Shown: positions 23,968-35,829, counted from the first letter of the stretch. The stretch is 64,000 bases of DNA from Phaffia rhodozyma (GCA_014706385.1 JACGZH010000004.1:1984001-2048000); one strand, 5' to 3'. Translations and numbers: made by a program. Notes: a model not told the origin generated them from the sequence alone.

Positions 23968-26900
23968 ATGGTGCGTCTCACTCTTTTTGGTTGTATCTGT
24001 CGCTTGGGACTGCCTGAGATTTCTGAAGACATAAAGAGATATACATGATTGATAACTGGACGTTTGGAATCTGAATCATATGTTTGTGTTGTTAAACCTT
24101 CCTTATCTTTCCTCTTCTGTACCTCTTGCCCTCGTCATTTTTGGGTCTAAATACAAAACACGAAAATCGAACATCCAGTCTTCACCTGGCCCATCTACTA
24201 TCCGAAACAAACGTGCTCGGTCGCCTTCAAGAGATGAAGACTCTGATGATAATGGACATGCGCCTTCTTCTGGCCTCCCACCCTCTTCTCCAAATCTACC
24301 GCCATCTTCACTCCCACCTTCGTCTCCTCCTCCAAGGTTTGACGATTCAGGTGATGAGTTACCACAAGACGAAGAGGATGTGGATGATGTAGATGACCTG
24401 GATGCTGATGTAGAAGGCTTAGTCCTTCGAAGGGATGAAGACCAAGATGGAGAGCTAGGGGAGGGAGAAGAGGTGCCTTCTTCAGAGGGGGATGGAGAGT
24501 TTCTGAATAACGATCTGGACACGATGCGACAGTGCGTCTCATTTCCACTTCCCTTTCTATCCATTCTCTCTTGCCTCTCTCTTTCTTCCTTCATGTGTTG
24601 AAAGGCTAACTTGATCTTTCATCCGGTTGATCTTCTACAGAGATTATGCTGCCAATCCGGAGCTCGACCGATACTCTGATGCCGACCTCGATGACGAAGA
24701 GTACGACCAGATGGACGCCCGAGATCGACGAGAAGCTGAAGCTGCTATGGCACGTCGAGATCGAGGCCAGACTGGGGGGAGACTCGGAAGGAGATCGAAG
24801 GCTCCTGCTTTCTTGCTTTCTTCGGATGATGACATGGCTGGTGATGGTCTGCTCGATGGAATTGATTCTAGGAGAAGGAGAAGACATTATGATGAGCGAA
24901 GGGATGTGGATGATATGGAGGGGGAGGAAGACGTGAGTCTTCTTTTCTTTCTAACATTTCTCCTGTTCTATCGTTCTTTTGTCCCTTACCATTGCGTTTG
25001 CCCTGTTTCGTTTACGTGGTTCCCTCTACTTTTTCTTTCTACCGAATCGAAAGGAAATTCCGTTCCAAGACCTGGGTGATATCAAAGCCAACTCGATCAA
25101 TGAGTGGGTGGCCGTACCTGCTGTAAAACGATCAATTACCCGACATTTCAAGAACTTCCTTATGACTTATGTCGATGAGCATGGTCACTCCGTGTATGGT
25201 CAGCGGATCAAGACGCTTGGAGAAGGTATGCCAGTTTCGATTCTCGCGTCGCGTTCAGGGGAGGACGACCAAGGTAGAAGGATTCAAGAGTGAATTACTG
25301 ATTTTGCCTCTCTTTTTACAGTTAACTCTGAGTCTCTCGAAGTGTCGTACCTTCATCTAGCAGCTTCCAAGCCCATTCTTGCCTACTTCCTCGCCAACTC
25401 TCCCCAAGCGCTTCTTGAGACATTCGACGCGTGTGCGCTCGATGCGATTCTCCTCTATTACCCGTCCTACCGACATATTCATGACGAGATCCATGTTCGA
25501 ATCACTAATCTTCCTACTTCAAACTCTCTCCGAGATCTCAGACAGAACAACTTAAATTGTCTTGTTCGAGTATCCGGCGTCGTAACTAGACGAAGTGGGG
25601 TATTTCCCCAGTTGAAGTATGTCAAGTTCGATTGTGGAAAGTGTGGGGCGACACTAGGTCCGTTCTACCAGGATACGATGAAGGAGGTCAAAATTAGCTT
25701 CTGCTCGAACTGCGAGTCGAGAGGGCCTTTCACTGTCAACTCCGAACAGGTCAATTCACATCTTCACACCTTTACTTCATTATTCCCTATCCTGAAATTA
25801 TTCGCAAATAAAACAATTTATTGACCCGTGTTTTTTCCTGTGTATTTACGCGTCTTCTTTATTGGCTTCCTCCAGACGGTCTACCGTAACTATCAGAAGA
25901 TGACTCTACAAGAATCACCTGGTTCTGTGCCTGCCGGTCGACTACCCCGACATCGAGAGGTCATCTGTCTTTGGGATCTCATCGATTTTGCGAAGCCTGG
26001 AGAGGAGATTGTCAGTGCTTTTCTTTCTCTTTCTTCTGTTCTGAGAACGCACTGGTTAACGGTTTGACGATGTTTTCATGGAATGAACGGTGTCAATCAG
26101 GAAATTACAGGTATCTATAGAAACAACTATGACGCCTCACTAAATATGAAGAACGGGTTCCCTGTGTTCTCTACCATCCTCGAAGCCAATCACATCAATA
26201 AGAAGGAAGATTTGTTCGCTGCTTTCAGGTTGACGGAAGAGGATGAGAAGGAGATCCGACTTTTAAGCAAAGACGAAAGAAGTTGGTTTACTTCTATCCT
26301 TCTCTTCAACAAAGTCTTGAGGAAGCTGTCATGTTAATTAATTCTCTGTTTCTATTTTTGTTTTCAAGTCTCGAAACGGATCATCAAATCGATTGCTCCT
26401 TCTATTTATGGTCATGAAGACATCAAGACCGCCATCGCGCTATCGCTCTTTTCTGGTGTATCCAAGGATATCAACCGGAAGCATCGTATAAGAGGAGATA
26501 TTAACATCCTTCTTCTTGGAGATCCCGGTACAGCAAAATCCCAATTCTTGAAGTACGTCGAAAAAACGGCCCACCGAGCAGTTTTTACGACTGGTCAGGG
26601 AGCGAGTGCCGTTGGTTTGACAGCTAGTGTCAGGAAGGATCCTGTCACGAGCGAGTGGACCTTAGAGGGCGGAGCGTTGGTTTTGGCAGATAAGGGTGTG
26701 TGTTTGATTGATGAGTTTGACAAGATGAATGATCAGGTACGTTTCTATATCTTTCATATGAGGAACTTCGAGCAGTATCGTCTCATTATCAGGGATCTGA
26801 TTATATTGCTACTCTACTCTTTTCAGGATCGAACATCTATCCACGAAGCTATGGAACAGCAGTCGATTTCTATTTCCAAAGCCGGTATCGTCACCACCCT

Positions 26901-28137
26901 TCAAGCCAGATGCGCCATCGTCGCCGCTGCAAATCCTATCCGAGGACGATATAACCCCACGATCCCTTTCCAGCAAAACGTCGAACTGACAGAACCTATC
27001 TTGTCCCGATTTGACGTCTTGTGTGTGGTGAAGGATACGGCTGATCCAGTCAAGGATGAGATGTTGGCAAAGTTTGTGGTAGGAAGTCATTTGCGAAGTC
27101 ATCCGGACTTTGAGACCGCAATCGATGAAGTCAACATCGCCACCAGTCTGGACGCCGATGTATGTATAATATTCTTTTTGAAATGCAGATTTCTATCTTG
27201 ATACTAACGCCAAGGTGAACGAATGCCTTCCAATGTGTCTGTCTATTTGACGTACTGATTAGATCATCCCTCAAGACCTCCTCCGAAAGTATATCATGTA
27301 CGCCAAAGATCGAATCCGGCCCAAGCTTCATAATCTGGATCAAGAAAAACTCTCTAGGCTATACGCTGATCTTCGACGAGAATCCCTTGCAACTGGTTCT
27401 TTCCCGATCACTGTCCGTCATCTAGAAAGCATGATTCGGATGTCGGAAGCAAGTGCGAAGATGAACTTGAGGGAGTATGTAAGGAGTGATGACATCGATC
27501 TGGCAATTCAAGTCACGGTGGCTAGTTTTGTAAGTGCTCAAAAGATGAGCATCAAGAAGACACTTGAAAGAGTGAGTCAAACTTCCGTTTTTGCTGTTTT
27601 CTGCCTTGATGAGAATATTTTAGCTTATTGAACATTCTAATTTTTCGTTCTAGGGGTTCCGTAAATATCTCAATCAAGCGACTGATCGTACGTTTCACTT
27701 TGTTAAAATTACAACTTGTTACCTTTCCTTCAACAAATCGACTGATCAATATCCATATCTCTTCGCATGCACAACCTTTGTAGACGAGGAGCTACTTGCG
27801 TTCCTGCTCGGTCAAATCGTCAAGGAGAAAGCATTACAATACCACAGTATTCACGGTGAACAACTCGACCAAGTCAAGATCAGAGTTGTCGAGCTTGAAG
27901 ATCGCGTATGTCCTGATCCTGTGCTTTTCTATACATTCACACCCACTTGTCCGTCACTGAAAAATTGTCTGCGTCTTTTGTTTTTGTTCTCCACAGGCTA
28001 AGGATCTTGAGATCTACGAACTTTCATCGTTCCTTCGGTCAGCTCTGTTCAAACGAAACGGATACGTCCATCAGGGTAAAGAGATCATCAAATCATTTGA
28101 ACGAAGACGGCCAGCGGAGGAAGATGAGGAGATGTAA
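23968..28137 (+). CDS. MCM2: DNA replication licensing factor MCM2 (helicase subunit)
   Basis: Subunit of the hexameric MCM2-7 replicative helicase. The first coding exon appears to be the ATG alone (23968-23970). After a 208-nt intron the reading resumes [20 protein letters not shown]. The acidic, Ser-rich N-terminal tail typical of MCM2 (DDE kinase target, histone-binding) spans the next three exons. The N-terminal domain has a C4 zinc finger (CGKCGATLG...CSNCESRG). The AAA+ core shows Walker A GDPGTAKS, Walker [10 protein letters not shown], sensor/lid segments (NPIRGRYNP) and the arginine finger SRFD. The C-terminus holds a winged-helix-type tail ending PAEEDEEM. About ten introns. Full length and complete. 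Transcription is probably G1/S-regulated through the MCB element upstream. Confidence 0.97.
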
Positions 28138-28785
28138 TCTCTTTTCTTTTCCTTGTCTACTTTGTTCTGGATTACTTTCTACTAGGGTTTTGGCTTTATC
28201 TCTTGTGTCCCTTCTTTTCTGTGCTTGTATACTTTGCCACTTTTTCCATCATCGTCGGCTTTCGTCATTCGTCTATCTTCGTTCTATTTCATCTTTCTAA
28301 ATCTTCTTGCGCCATTCCCTCTCCTGATTCAATATCACGACTCTCTTGTTCCGTTGGTCGCCTTCTGTTCGTTCGTATAACTATGTTGTTTCATATTGTC
28401 GTCAGATTCTGATGCACTCTACTCGCCGCCCCTTCTTTCCTGTTGAAATATGCGATGTGACTGCTATCAGATACTAATATCCACAAAGATTGTTTGACCG
28501 GGACATTTGATTATACAGCAGGTTTAGTCCGCTCAGGATGATACAGGTTTTTTGTGCGCTGTTTTAGGAGAAAAATACATTGTGTGAAAAATAATATAAG
28601 GGGGATCATCCGTACGTTGCAAAGCGGACTGTGCGAAGCTAGAGTTTATGAAAGATGAAAGAGGGATGACATCGAAAACTGTAAGAATGAGATGAGTTGG
28701 AGATTAGCTGTAAGAGGAGAGCAGAACGAACCATTTTAAAACTCTACTGTTTGCAATTCCACTTCGAACCAATAGTAAGAAATTT
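28138..28785. other. Convergent 3' flanks of MCM2 and the nitrilase-family gene
   Basis: 648 bp between converging genes. T-rich on the left, A-rich on the right. No coding signal, repeat or RNA gene is recognised. Confidence 0.4.
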
Positions 28786-30123
28786 CTAGTAAACATCGGT
28801 CCTTCGTTGTTTCTCCACTGGGATTTGTTTCCTCACGCCGTGGACTTCGTCCAGATCGATGTCAACCACGACCCACTCGGACTTCATAGGTTTCACTCTG
28901 TCCGCTGCTGGGATATCAACTAGCGAGGACAGCCGACCGATCTCGTTTCCCCACGGTGAAAAGATCAGGGTTTCACCCCAGGAAATGTTATCCTCAGCAT
29001 GAGCGCCCGCCTGAGCTGGAGCGATGACATAAACCTGATTAAAAATAGCGATGGCCTTGAGAAGAGGATACCAATGATCCTTTCCGGTCTTGGGTCCAAA
29101 CACGGATGGGAAAGTGATGATTTGAGCGCCTTTCCGTCGGAGAGCTAGGTGCATCTCCTGGAATCTGTAGTTGGATGAAAAGGTTGAGCGAAAAAGAGGG
29201 AGTTCGCTTTAAATACGCAAAGCTATATATGCGTGTACAAATCAGTTACGCAACATACCGGATGTCGTAGCAGATGGCCAATCCGACCTTGCCAATTTCA
29301 GTATCGAGCGGATCACATAATCTGTTTCCAGACATGATCCTGCTGCTCTCGGTTGGAGCCTCTTTCGGCGGCTCATCCGAATCTTCATCGGAGGGATTAG
29401 TGTTGGGGATACCAGACTCAGCCGAAGAAGCGTTTTTCACATCCAAGTCACACATATGAAGCTATGTTCCAGTTCCAAGCAAATGAAGGGATGCGTTGGT
29501 AAGGGCCTGGATCTGAACTATTGAACGGCTTATATTCTAAACTATGAACCCACCTTTCGGTAGGAATCAAGAATCTCTCCATCCTGGCCAATTATAACCT
29601 GGGTATTAAAGACTTTTTCACTTCCTTCTCCATCAGGGTTCTCCTCGTCCTCGCCAGGGCGTTCGTGAATACCAGCAAAAATGGTGACCTTCAATTCTTT
29701 GGCAAGGGACCGTATGGCCAGCTGATTGTTACAAACGTTAACGACTATCTATCGTATATGGAGTTATGAGGAAAGAACAGTAGTTACGTACAACGTATTT
29801 GTGATCCTTCAATGTTCCGCTCATCAAATATCCTTTGTGAGCGTCCCCGGTGAGGTAGTCAGCGGCTTCGGGAAGGAAAATGACCTATCAAGAAACCAGT
29901 ACAGATGGTAAGCATCGGAAAGTTCGATCCAAAGACATTAGAATTGATGCTTCAAGTGCTTGGCTCCAACTGATCAAGCTTGGATGCATTTTCAGCCATC
30001 CCGTTTCAAAATACTTACACGTGCACCGTCTTGAGAAGCTCCTCGGATGACCTCCTCAGAAATCCGAATATTCCGATCGACGTCATCGGTGGACGTTATT
30101 TGGCAGGCAGCAGCTTTGACCAT
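28786..30123 (-). CDS. Carbon-nitrogen hydrolase (nitrilase superfamily, Nit1/Nit2-like amidase)
   Basis: A cytosolic amidase of the nitrilase superfamily. It begins MVKAAACQITSTDDVDRNI (ATG at 30123). The catalytic triad is visible as Glu in FLPEAADYL, Lys in SYRKLHMCDLD and Cys in GLAICYDIRFQEM. Further family motifs are HWYPLLKAIAIFNQVYVIAP and SWGETLIFSPWG. The C-terminus ends KQIPVEKQRRTDVY. A roughly 40-residue acidic/Pro insertion (SGIPNTNPSDEDSDEPPKEA) sits between the Lys and Cys blocks and is unusual for Nit proteins, which otherwise match closely. Nit2 removes omega-amino groups from alpha-ketoglutaramate, and Nit1 repairs deaminated glutathione; which applies here is unclear. About five introns. 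It shares a promoter with the RNase H2C gene. Confidence 0.9.
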
Positions 30124-30487
30124 TGTTTCAAACGGAATGAATGTGGTGAACTTAGGTTGATACGAGATTGATAAAGAGATGTAGCTGAAAAGAACGGCAC
30201 AATCGATCTTCTTCTTATGGAAAATCGACGGAGGAACGGATGAAAAAAGAGTCAACTTCGATCGGTCGAGAGAGACATCGGAGGGTTGTAAATATTAGGA
30301 CGGTGACATCATCAGCCTAGATAAGATAACCAGCGTGACACCAACGCGTCGACGCGTCAGATAACAGTTTTCTTGTTCGGCCATCGTTCTACATTGTCTG
30401 GTCACTCGCTTGTATCTGCACCGGTGTTGCTACTGACCCTCACACTCAATCTCTTGATCGCTGATCTGTTCTGTGTCCTGGCATACA
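30124..30487. promoter_or_regulatory. Divergent promoter region, nitrilase and RNase H2C genes
   Basis: 364 bp between divergent starts. It holds a perfect 14-bp palindrome with two ACGCGT cores at 30344-30357 (see separate entry). No gene is seen. Confidence 0.5.
30344..30357. promoter_or_regulatory. Double MCB palindrome (two ACGCGT boxes)
   Basis: ACGCGTCGACGCGT is a perfect 14-bp palindrome made of two MluI cell-cycle boxes separated by CG. The right-hand box reads ACGCGTCA and fits the Mbp1 consensus ACGCGTNA. It lies 131 bp before the RNase H2C start and 221 bp before the nitrilase start. RNase H2 acts during replication, so control by an MBF-type factor is a reasonable inference. Confidence 0.55.
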
Positions 30488-31669
30488 ATGTCTCAACAAC
30501 GTACGACAATCGTTCATCCACTTAGTCCGCTTTCTGTGCTTCCTCAGCCACCGTCGCTCTTGCCGTTCCATATCGATTACATAGGCCCAGCTCCTGTGTC
30601 GACTTACCTCCTGACTCGTCCTGCACCGTCTCCATCCTCCGGCTCTACCTCCACCCTATCATCTTCTTCTGATTCTTTACTTCTCAGCTCATTCCGAGGT
30701 AGACAGATCGTTGGTCAACCTCTGGTCCTTCCTTCAAATTATGAAGGATACATCCTTGATGTTCCCCCGCCGCCTTCGACTCTTGCATTATCATCCGGTC
30801 CCAGCTTGAAGGATCCCTCCCAGCGAGGAACAACCTTTGGTCAGGCTTCTCTCAGACTTGATAAAACACAATCAACGGATCAGCCCAGAAAGTTTGCAAG
30901 AACAAGATCGGCTACCAAAAGGTTCTTTTCGGAACAGGAAGTGACACCTTCATCAACGGAGGCCCCATCATTCCGAGCCAAACAACTAGGAGCAAAGAAA
31001 CAAAAGGTGGCTGCTAAAAAATTCAAACTTGAGTCAGACTCTGAAGAGGATATAGATGGTGAGGAGGAGGCCCAAGAAATCAAGGCCGTTCCAACCGCTA
31101 TACCAATCGAGACAACTTCCTCGACGTGGACAGTCTCGACCGTCGTTACCGACTCTGATTCCAACGTTAACACGCAGGAAGACGAACAAACCCCTCTCTC
31201 GACGATATCCAATGCTACCGCTCTTTCCTCTGTTGACGCTACTGGCTTGACAGCAACGGATGCAACGACAACAGTACACTCTACTCTCCCTTCAACGGAC
31301 ATGTTTCCTTCTTCGGATCAGCCTATAGATTCGAAAGCTACGCAGGACACACTTAACCTTTGCCCATCCTCTGTTCCTTCTGTTCTACATGATATTGCGC
31401 CTTCAGACCCTTTGGCCTCTCTACCCTCAGAAGAGATTGCAGAAGATGAGGGAGACATTCATGATGTCAACCTCGATGCCGAAGACGATGCAGAACTCTA
31501 CACACCCCCTGGTCCTCCGCCAAGAGAACTTGTTCCAACACATACGTTCAAGCAGATCACCATTTGGACGGCAGACGATCCAGTTGATAGAGCTCGTGAC
31601 GAGTTCTTTAGATGTTTTGATGTAGGAGGTTGGATTGACTTGGCGAAGGCTATCCATGCTGAGGATTAA
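30488..31669 (+). CDS. RNH203: Ribonuclease H2 subunit C (Rnh203) with a long low-complexity insertion
   Basis: A non-catalytic subunit of RNase H2, which removes ribonucleotides from DNA and RNA-DNA hybrids. It starts MSQQRTTIVHPLSPLSVLP, and the N-terminal block is LLPFHIDYIGPAPVSTYLL, then SSFRGRQIVGQPLVLP and SNYEGYIL. The C-terminal block is FKQITIWTADDPVDRARDEF followed by WIDLAKAIHAED. Both are family hallmarks. Between them lie about 230 residues of low-complexity Ser/Thr-rich sequence with a basic, NLS-like patch (KKQKVAAKKFKLES) and acidic runs (SDSEEDIDGEEEAQE). At 393 residues it is more than twice the human protein (164). The gene is a single exon, rare in this window. Divergent from the nitrilase gene. 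Confidence 0.82.
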   Translation: MSQQRTTIVHPLSPLSVLPQPPSLLPFHIDYIGPAPVSTYLLTRPAPSPSSGSTSTLSSSSDSLLLSSFRGRQIVGQPLVLPSNYEGYILDVPPPPSTLALSSGPSLKDPSQRGTTFGQASLRLDKTQSTDQPRKFARTRSATKRFFSEQEVTPSSTEAPSFRAKQLGAKKQKVAAKKFKLESDSEEDIDGEEEAQEIKAVPTAIPIETTSSTWTVSTVVTDSDSNVNTQEDEQTPLSTISNATALSSVDATGLTATDATTTVHSTLPSTDMFPSSDQPIDSKATQDTLNLCPSSVPSVLHDIAPSDPLASLPSEEIAEDEGDIHDVNLDAEDDAELYTPPGPPPRELVPTHTFKQITIWTADDPVDRARDEFFRCFDVGGWIDLAKAIHAED

Positions 31670-31884
31670 CTTGTGTTTTCTTTTATCATGTCTATCATCG
31701 CCGTCATGATTGTTGTTGTTTTTTTGCATTATCATTATCATTATCCTCGGTCAAACTACCAAGACACAACACAGCAAAGACAACTGCATTAACACCAAAT
31801 CGAATTCTTAAAGCCATAACCTCTTCTTTCTCAATCAACCCTTGACTCAAATCTCAACCACCAACAAACATCCCAACAAGTTCT

Positions 31885-34800
31885 CTAGATTTGAGCAGCC
31901 GCGTGTCTATCCATCAAAAGAGATTGAACCAAAGATGAATTTCAGATTTCAGTTGAAATATACGACAGAGAAGTGAGGGCTTACCCGTCCGCTCTTAGAT
32001 CACTTCCAGCGGCCCAAACTCGTCTGCCAGTCGTTTTGTCTTTGATCTGTTGAATAATCTATGAGCATTAAACAACAACTGTTACATATCAGATATTTGT
32101 CCCAGAGACTTGAATCAAGTCAAAGAAGACAAAGACGTGGAAAGCTGAACGAACCTGACCACGGCCCAAAGTAGCTCGAGCAAAGCCTTTAGCTTGTCGA
32201 GCGTCATGACCCATATCTTATCACCATCCAAGTTCGACATACAGGATGTCCAGGTCAGCCGTGCAAAGCTTTCTACTCGCACCATGGACATAGAGAGATA
32301 GACAAACCGCGAAGGGCCTCGACTGTCTCTATAGGAATCCCCTCTTCGATATAAACCTAATCCGTCATTCGGCGCGCAGTTAATGAGTGAGAGAGAGAGA
32401 GAGATATGATTAGGTTGGGTCTCAGTCTGAAGTAGAGTTTTATTTATTTGATTAAGAAATCAAAATCTGATAAGAAAGAGACAGGTACCTCAGAGTTGAC
32501 ATCTCCGGCTGAATGGCTCGTCTTGACTTCTGCATCGGGTAACCCAGCCTGCAACCACGTTATGTTATCAAAATGACTCTACTCTTCAGAGATCACGCAA
32601 GCCCATCAATGGTAGGAACTAGACACTTACAGAGATGCAAAATCTCGGAGCATCCAAAGCCTCCTGAGGAGTCATTCCACGGAGCATGTTCAACAGGACC
32701 TGTACGTGTCCTTGAGGCTGCATGAAACCTGATGATTGCCACCGTTTTAGTACAGATTGATACATCATCTTGTATCAAATCGGTCGGACAGTTTGGGCAA
32801 TATGTGTACTTCGTGCTCAAAAAAAACAGACTTACCTCCCATAACACCGTAAGAAAGGAACAATTCGTCACCTCTAAGTGCCATAGCAGGGACTAAAAGA
32901 AGAATGAAACGGGTCGGAACCATATATCAACTGTCCTGTTCCCAGGTCCTCTGATCCCAACGATACAGGGTCACTTACTGATCGTGTGGTACGGTCGCTT
33001 TCCGCCCTAAAACCCGTCGACCCCAATCACCAGAATACTTCTTAGCCAAAATTGGTGGTAAACTCGGAAGAATCAAAGGTAAACGCACCTTGAGCTCGTT
33101 GGGATGACCCTCCTCGAGGGTGAATCCACTTCCTCGGTCTATGCACATCAAGTTTACATGTGTTCAGTCAGACACTCCATCCATTGGGTTCCTTCAAGAA
33201 GGAAGCATGTACAGAATGGGAAACATACTCTGCAACGTGAATCCACAGCCGGCGGGAATAGCACCCGTCCCGAACCCTGCATAGTTAGAGGCGATGAAGG
33301 AGCATGCATTCCCTGATGTTTATCGAATAAGCGTGGAAGTAAGAAGTATATTAAATCATTCAGGTCGGTCTGTTTCGATCACTCATTTTATCACGAGGCC
33401 ACGCAACAAAGAAAACCCCGAGACAAACCATCTTTATCGCATGTCGTAAAGTATACTGTGTCTGTAGAAGCGCAAGGCTTGCCGTGGTGAACAGAGGCGA
33501 CTGCCTGGGAAGGATCAAATAGTTTGGCTCGGGTCTTGAGATATTCCTGTGTACACATTTATGGGGTTGTTTTGTTGAGAAAGAGCCAAAACTTTCTTGG
33601 ATATTTAGTCTGACTTATAGGTAAGGTAGACTAATCTTACCTCGCTAAGGAGCTCGGCCACAGGTACATGAACTTTATCGGGATCTGAGACGTAATATCT
33701 AATTCCTCGTTCCGTCCACAGGAAACACACCGGCGGGCAGGTCACGATTCATTAGCTCTGCGATCCAGAGATGATACAACAGCAAAGAAGCGTGTGATGC
33801 ATCTTCCTACCTTGTATCGGCGAAACTCAATCGAAGGGCCTCGATGAGGACATGAAGGTACTCGACCGAATTGTGATCCAAATTTGTCAAATCCTGTATC
33901 TTGCCCGTAGCTTGGATCTGCTCTAGTATACCCAGAGCGAGGAGCGCAGTGAGACCTTGACCGTTTGGTGGACACTGGGTTTATGGTGGTAGATTGTTTG
34001 AATCATTTCGTTTCAGTCTTGGTTGAACATCTCATGAACATCATGTCATGATGTGTTAAAATACCGATTGATTTCACAGATAAACGGACGGACCTCATAG
34101 ATCGTGCAGTCGTTCTTGTACGTGTAAGAGATAGGTTCTACATTAGCAGAATGATGAGCTTCCAAGTCGGATAGTTCCATCACTCCTCCTTTGCTCTGTT
34201 CGATAGGAACAAGAGAAAATTCTTTGTGAGTCTTGGAATCAACCTGAGCAAAGATATACACCGAGAGAGAGCAAACCTGAATGAGATCGACAATGGCCTG
34301 CGCGATCCGTCCTTTGTAGAACCCATCTCTACCTTTCTCAGCAACCTCCTTGAACGTGTTGGCTAAGTCAGGGAACCGGAAGATCTCTCCTGGGTTAGGC
34401 GCCCGGCCATCCAAAAGCATGCTATCCGCAGAAGGCGAGGCATTCTTGATGAGATTGACTGAACGCTGCCACTATTCGAGATAGGTGAGGATATCATTGA
34501 GACCGTCAGACATAACTACAAACAGGCGCAGAGAAAGATAAGGGAGGACAAACGGCGTTACTGTGCAATTCAGAGACGGGAACACCTTCTTCAGCCAGAC
34601 GAATGGCCCTGAGCCATGCAGAAAAGAGCGAGCAACACGATTAGTTTTTAGAGTTAGCCTTAATAGAGAAAACATGCGACGAACGGATCCAGGATCTCTC
34701 TCATCGATAATTTTCCGCTTCCGAACTCTTTGATAGTCGTACACCATCCATCGGTCGCTCCGGGAACAGTGACGGAGTTCAAGTTGTCGAGAGGGATGTG

Positions 34801-35520
34801 TCTGCCATTAATCCCGACGCTCCGAGCATATTCCATCGTGAGCTTGGCGGGTGATCGACCAGATCCGTTGATGGCTTTCACGGTCTTATCCGATGCATTA
34901 TAGTAGAGGCAGAAAACGTCTCCCCCGATACCTAGTGTAGAGAAATTTGTCCGGCCGAAAAACTCAGTCTACATGTCATCACCTTCAAGCTTTGAGGATA
35001 TAACCCATGGAGAGAGAACATACCGGTGCAAGAGGGCTCGGTCACGTTCAAAGCGGCGGCCGTAGCTACGGCGGCATCGGCTTATGTCGGATAGCCGTTA
35101 CCGGCGTTTATTCGCGACAAAGATGAGGATTCAACCGAGAACAAAAAAAATTAATGAAAAAGAAGAGATGTAAGCATATACACCACTACTTGAAGCAGCT
35201 TTAATCCATCTAGACAGCAAACCAGCCAACGGAAGACGAACCGGCATTTCCACCTTTATTCAAAACCTCGATTCCAGCTGAGACAGCCAAAGGTTGAGAG
35301 GCCGCAACAAGTCCTTTGGTAGAGAACACTACGGATCGGCTGTATAGATGAGCATGATCCGAGTTTAATTCTGGAGCCCCGATTTGACTGACTGGATTTG
35401 TCGACGTGATGTGAAGACAGAGTCAAAGAAGAGGTGATAGAAAGGAAACACGAACCGAGATGGATGGGTCGCAAATGCAACGTCGACGTTCGGATAGACG
35501 CGAGACCAATCGTTGGACAT
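31885..35520 (-). CDS. Gamma-glutamyltransferase-family N-terminal-nucleophile hydrolase (YwrD-type)
   Basis: A gamma-glutamyltranspeptidase-like Ntn hydrolase. It starts [20 protein letters not shown] (ATG at 35520) without a signal peptide or anchor, unlike vacuolar or secreted GGTs. Conserved blocks include [52 protein letters not shown] and [14 protein letters not shown]. The autocleavage region reads [16 protein letters not shown] and is followed by [20 protein letters not shown] and GGKRPYHTI, with the nucleophile Thr probably in the STDTVYF segment. It ends SDLRADGHAAAQI. The order and the short GNACSFI pattern match the YwrD branch found in bacteria and fungi. The substrate may be glutathione or another gamma-glutamyl amide; that is inference. 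About a dozen introns; an AG run lies in one of them (about 32390-32403). Confidence 0.88.
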
Positions 35521-35829
35521 TCTGATTAGATCAAACTAGAAGATGATATCTGCGGGAGTGAGTAGCGTATACTGAGCAAGGGTGGCTATCAAGATGGGAT
35601 GGAGATGGAGAGAAGAACGAAGAACGAAGAACACTAAGAAGTACCCGTGTGCTTCAAAGGTGAAAAGCGTTGATGGCATCTGTACGAGCGTCGGCCAAGT
35701 CCGGATGGATGATGTATCAGGGATGTTAGGGTTACGGCCGCTCTTTTGTAATTTATCCGTTCAGTCTTTTGGCGGCTCACATTAGATGATGAGGAGGTCT
35801 GACGACAAGCTTCGCACCATCATCACTCA
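35521..35829. promoter_or_regulatory. Divergent promoter region, GGT-like and TFB4 genes
   Basis: 309 bp between divergent starts. Purine-rich GAAGAACGAAGAACG repeats at about 35610-35640. No gene or known site recognised. Confidence 0.4.

Noticed and set aside
24103..24594. 163-codon minus-strand Ser/Pro-rich ORF
   Set aside because: Antisense of the acidic MCM2 N-terminal tail.
30473..30487. Upstream GTG start for RNase H2C
   Set aside because: The ATG at 30488 gives a normal N-terminus; the few upstream codons are in the leader.
31727..31744. TTATCATTATCATTATC triplet-rich stretch
   Set aside because: Short imperfect repeat in a 3' flank without further structure.
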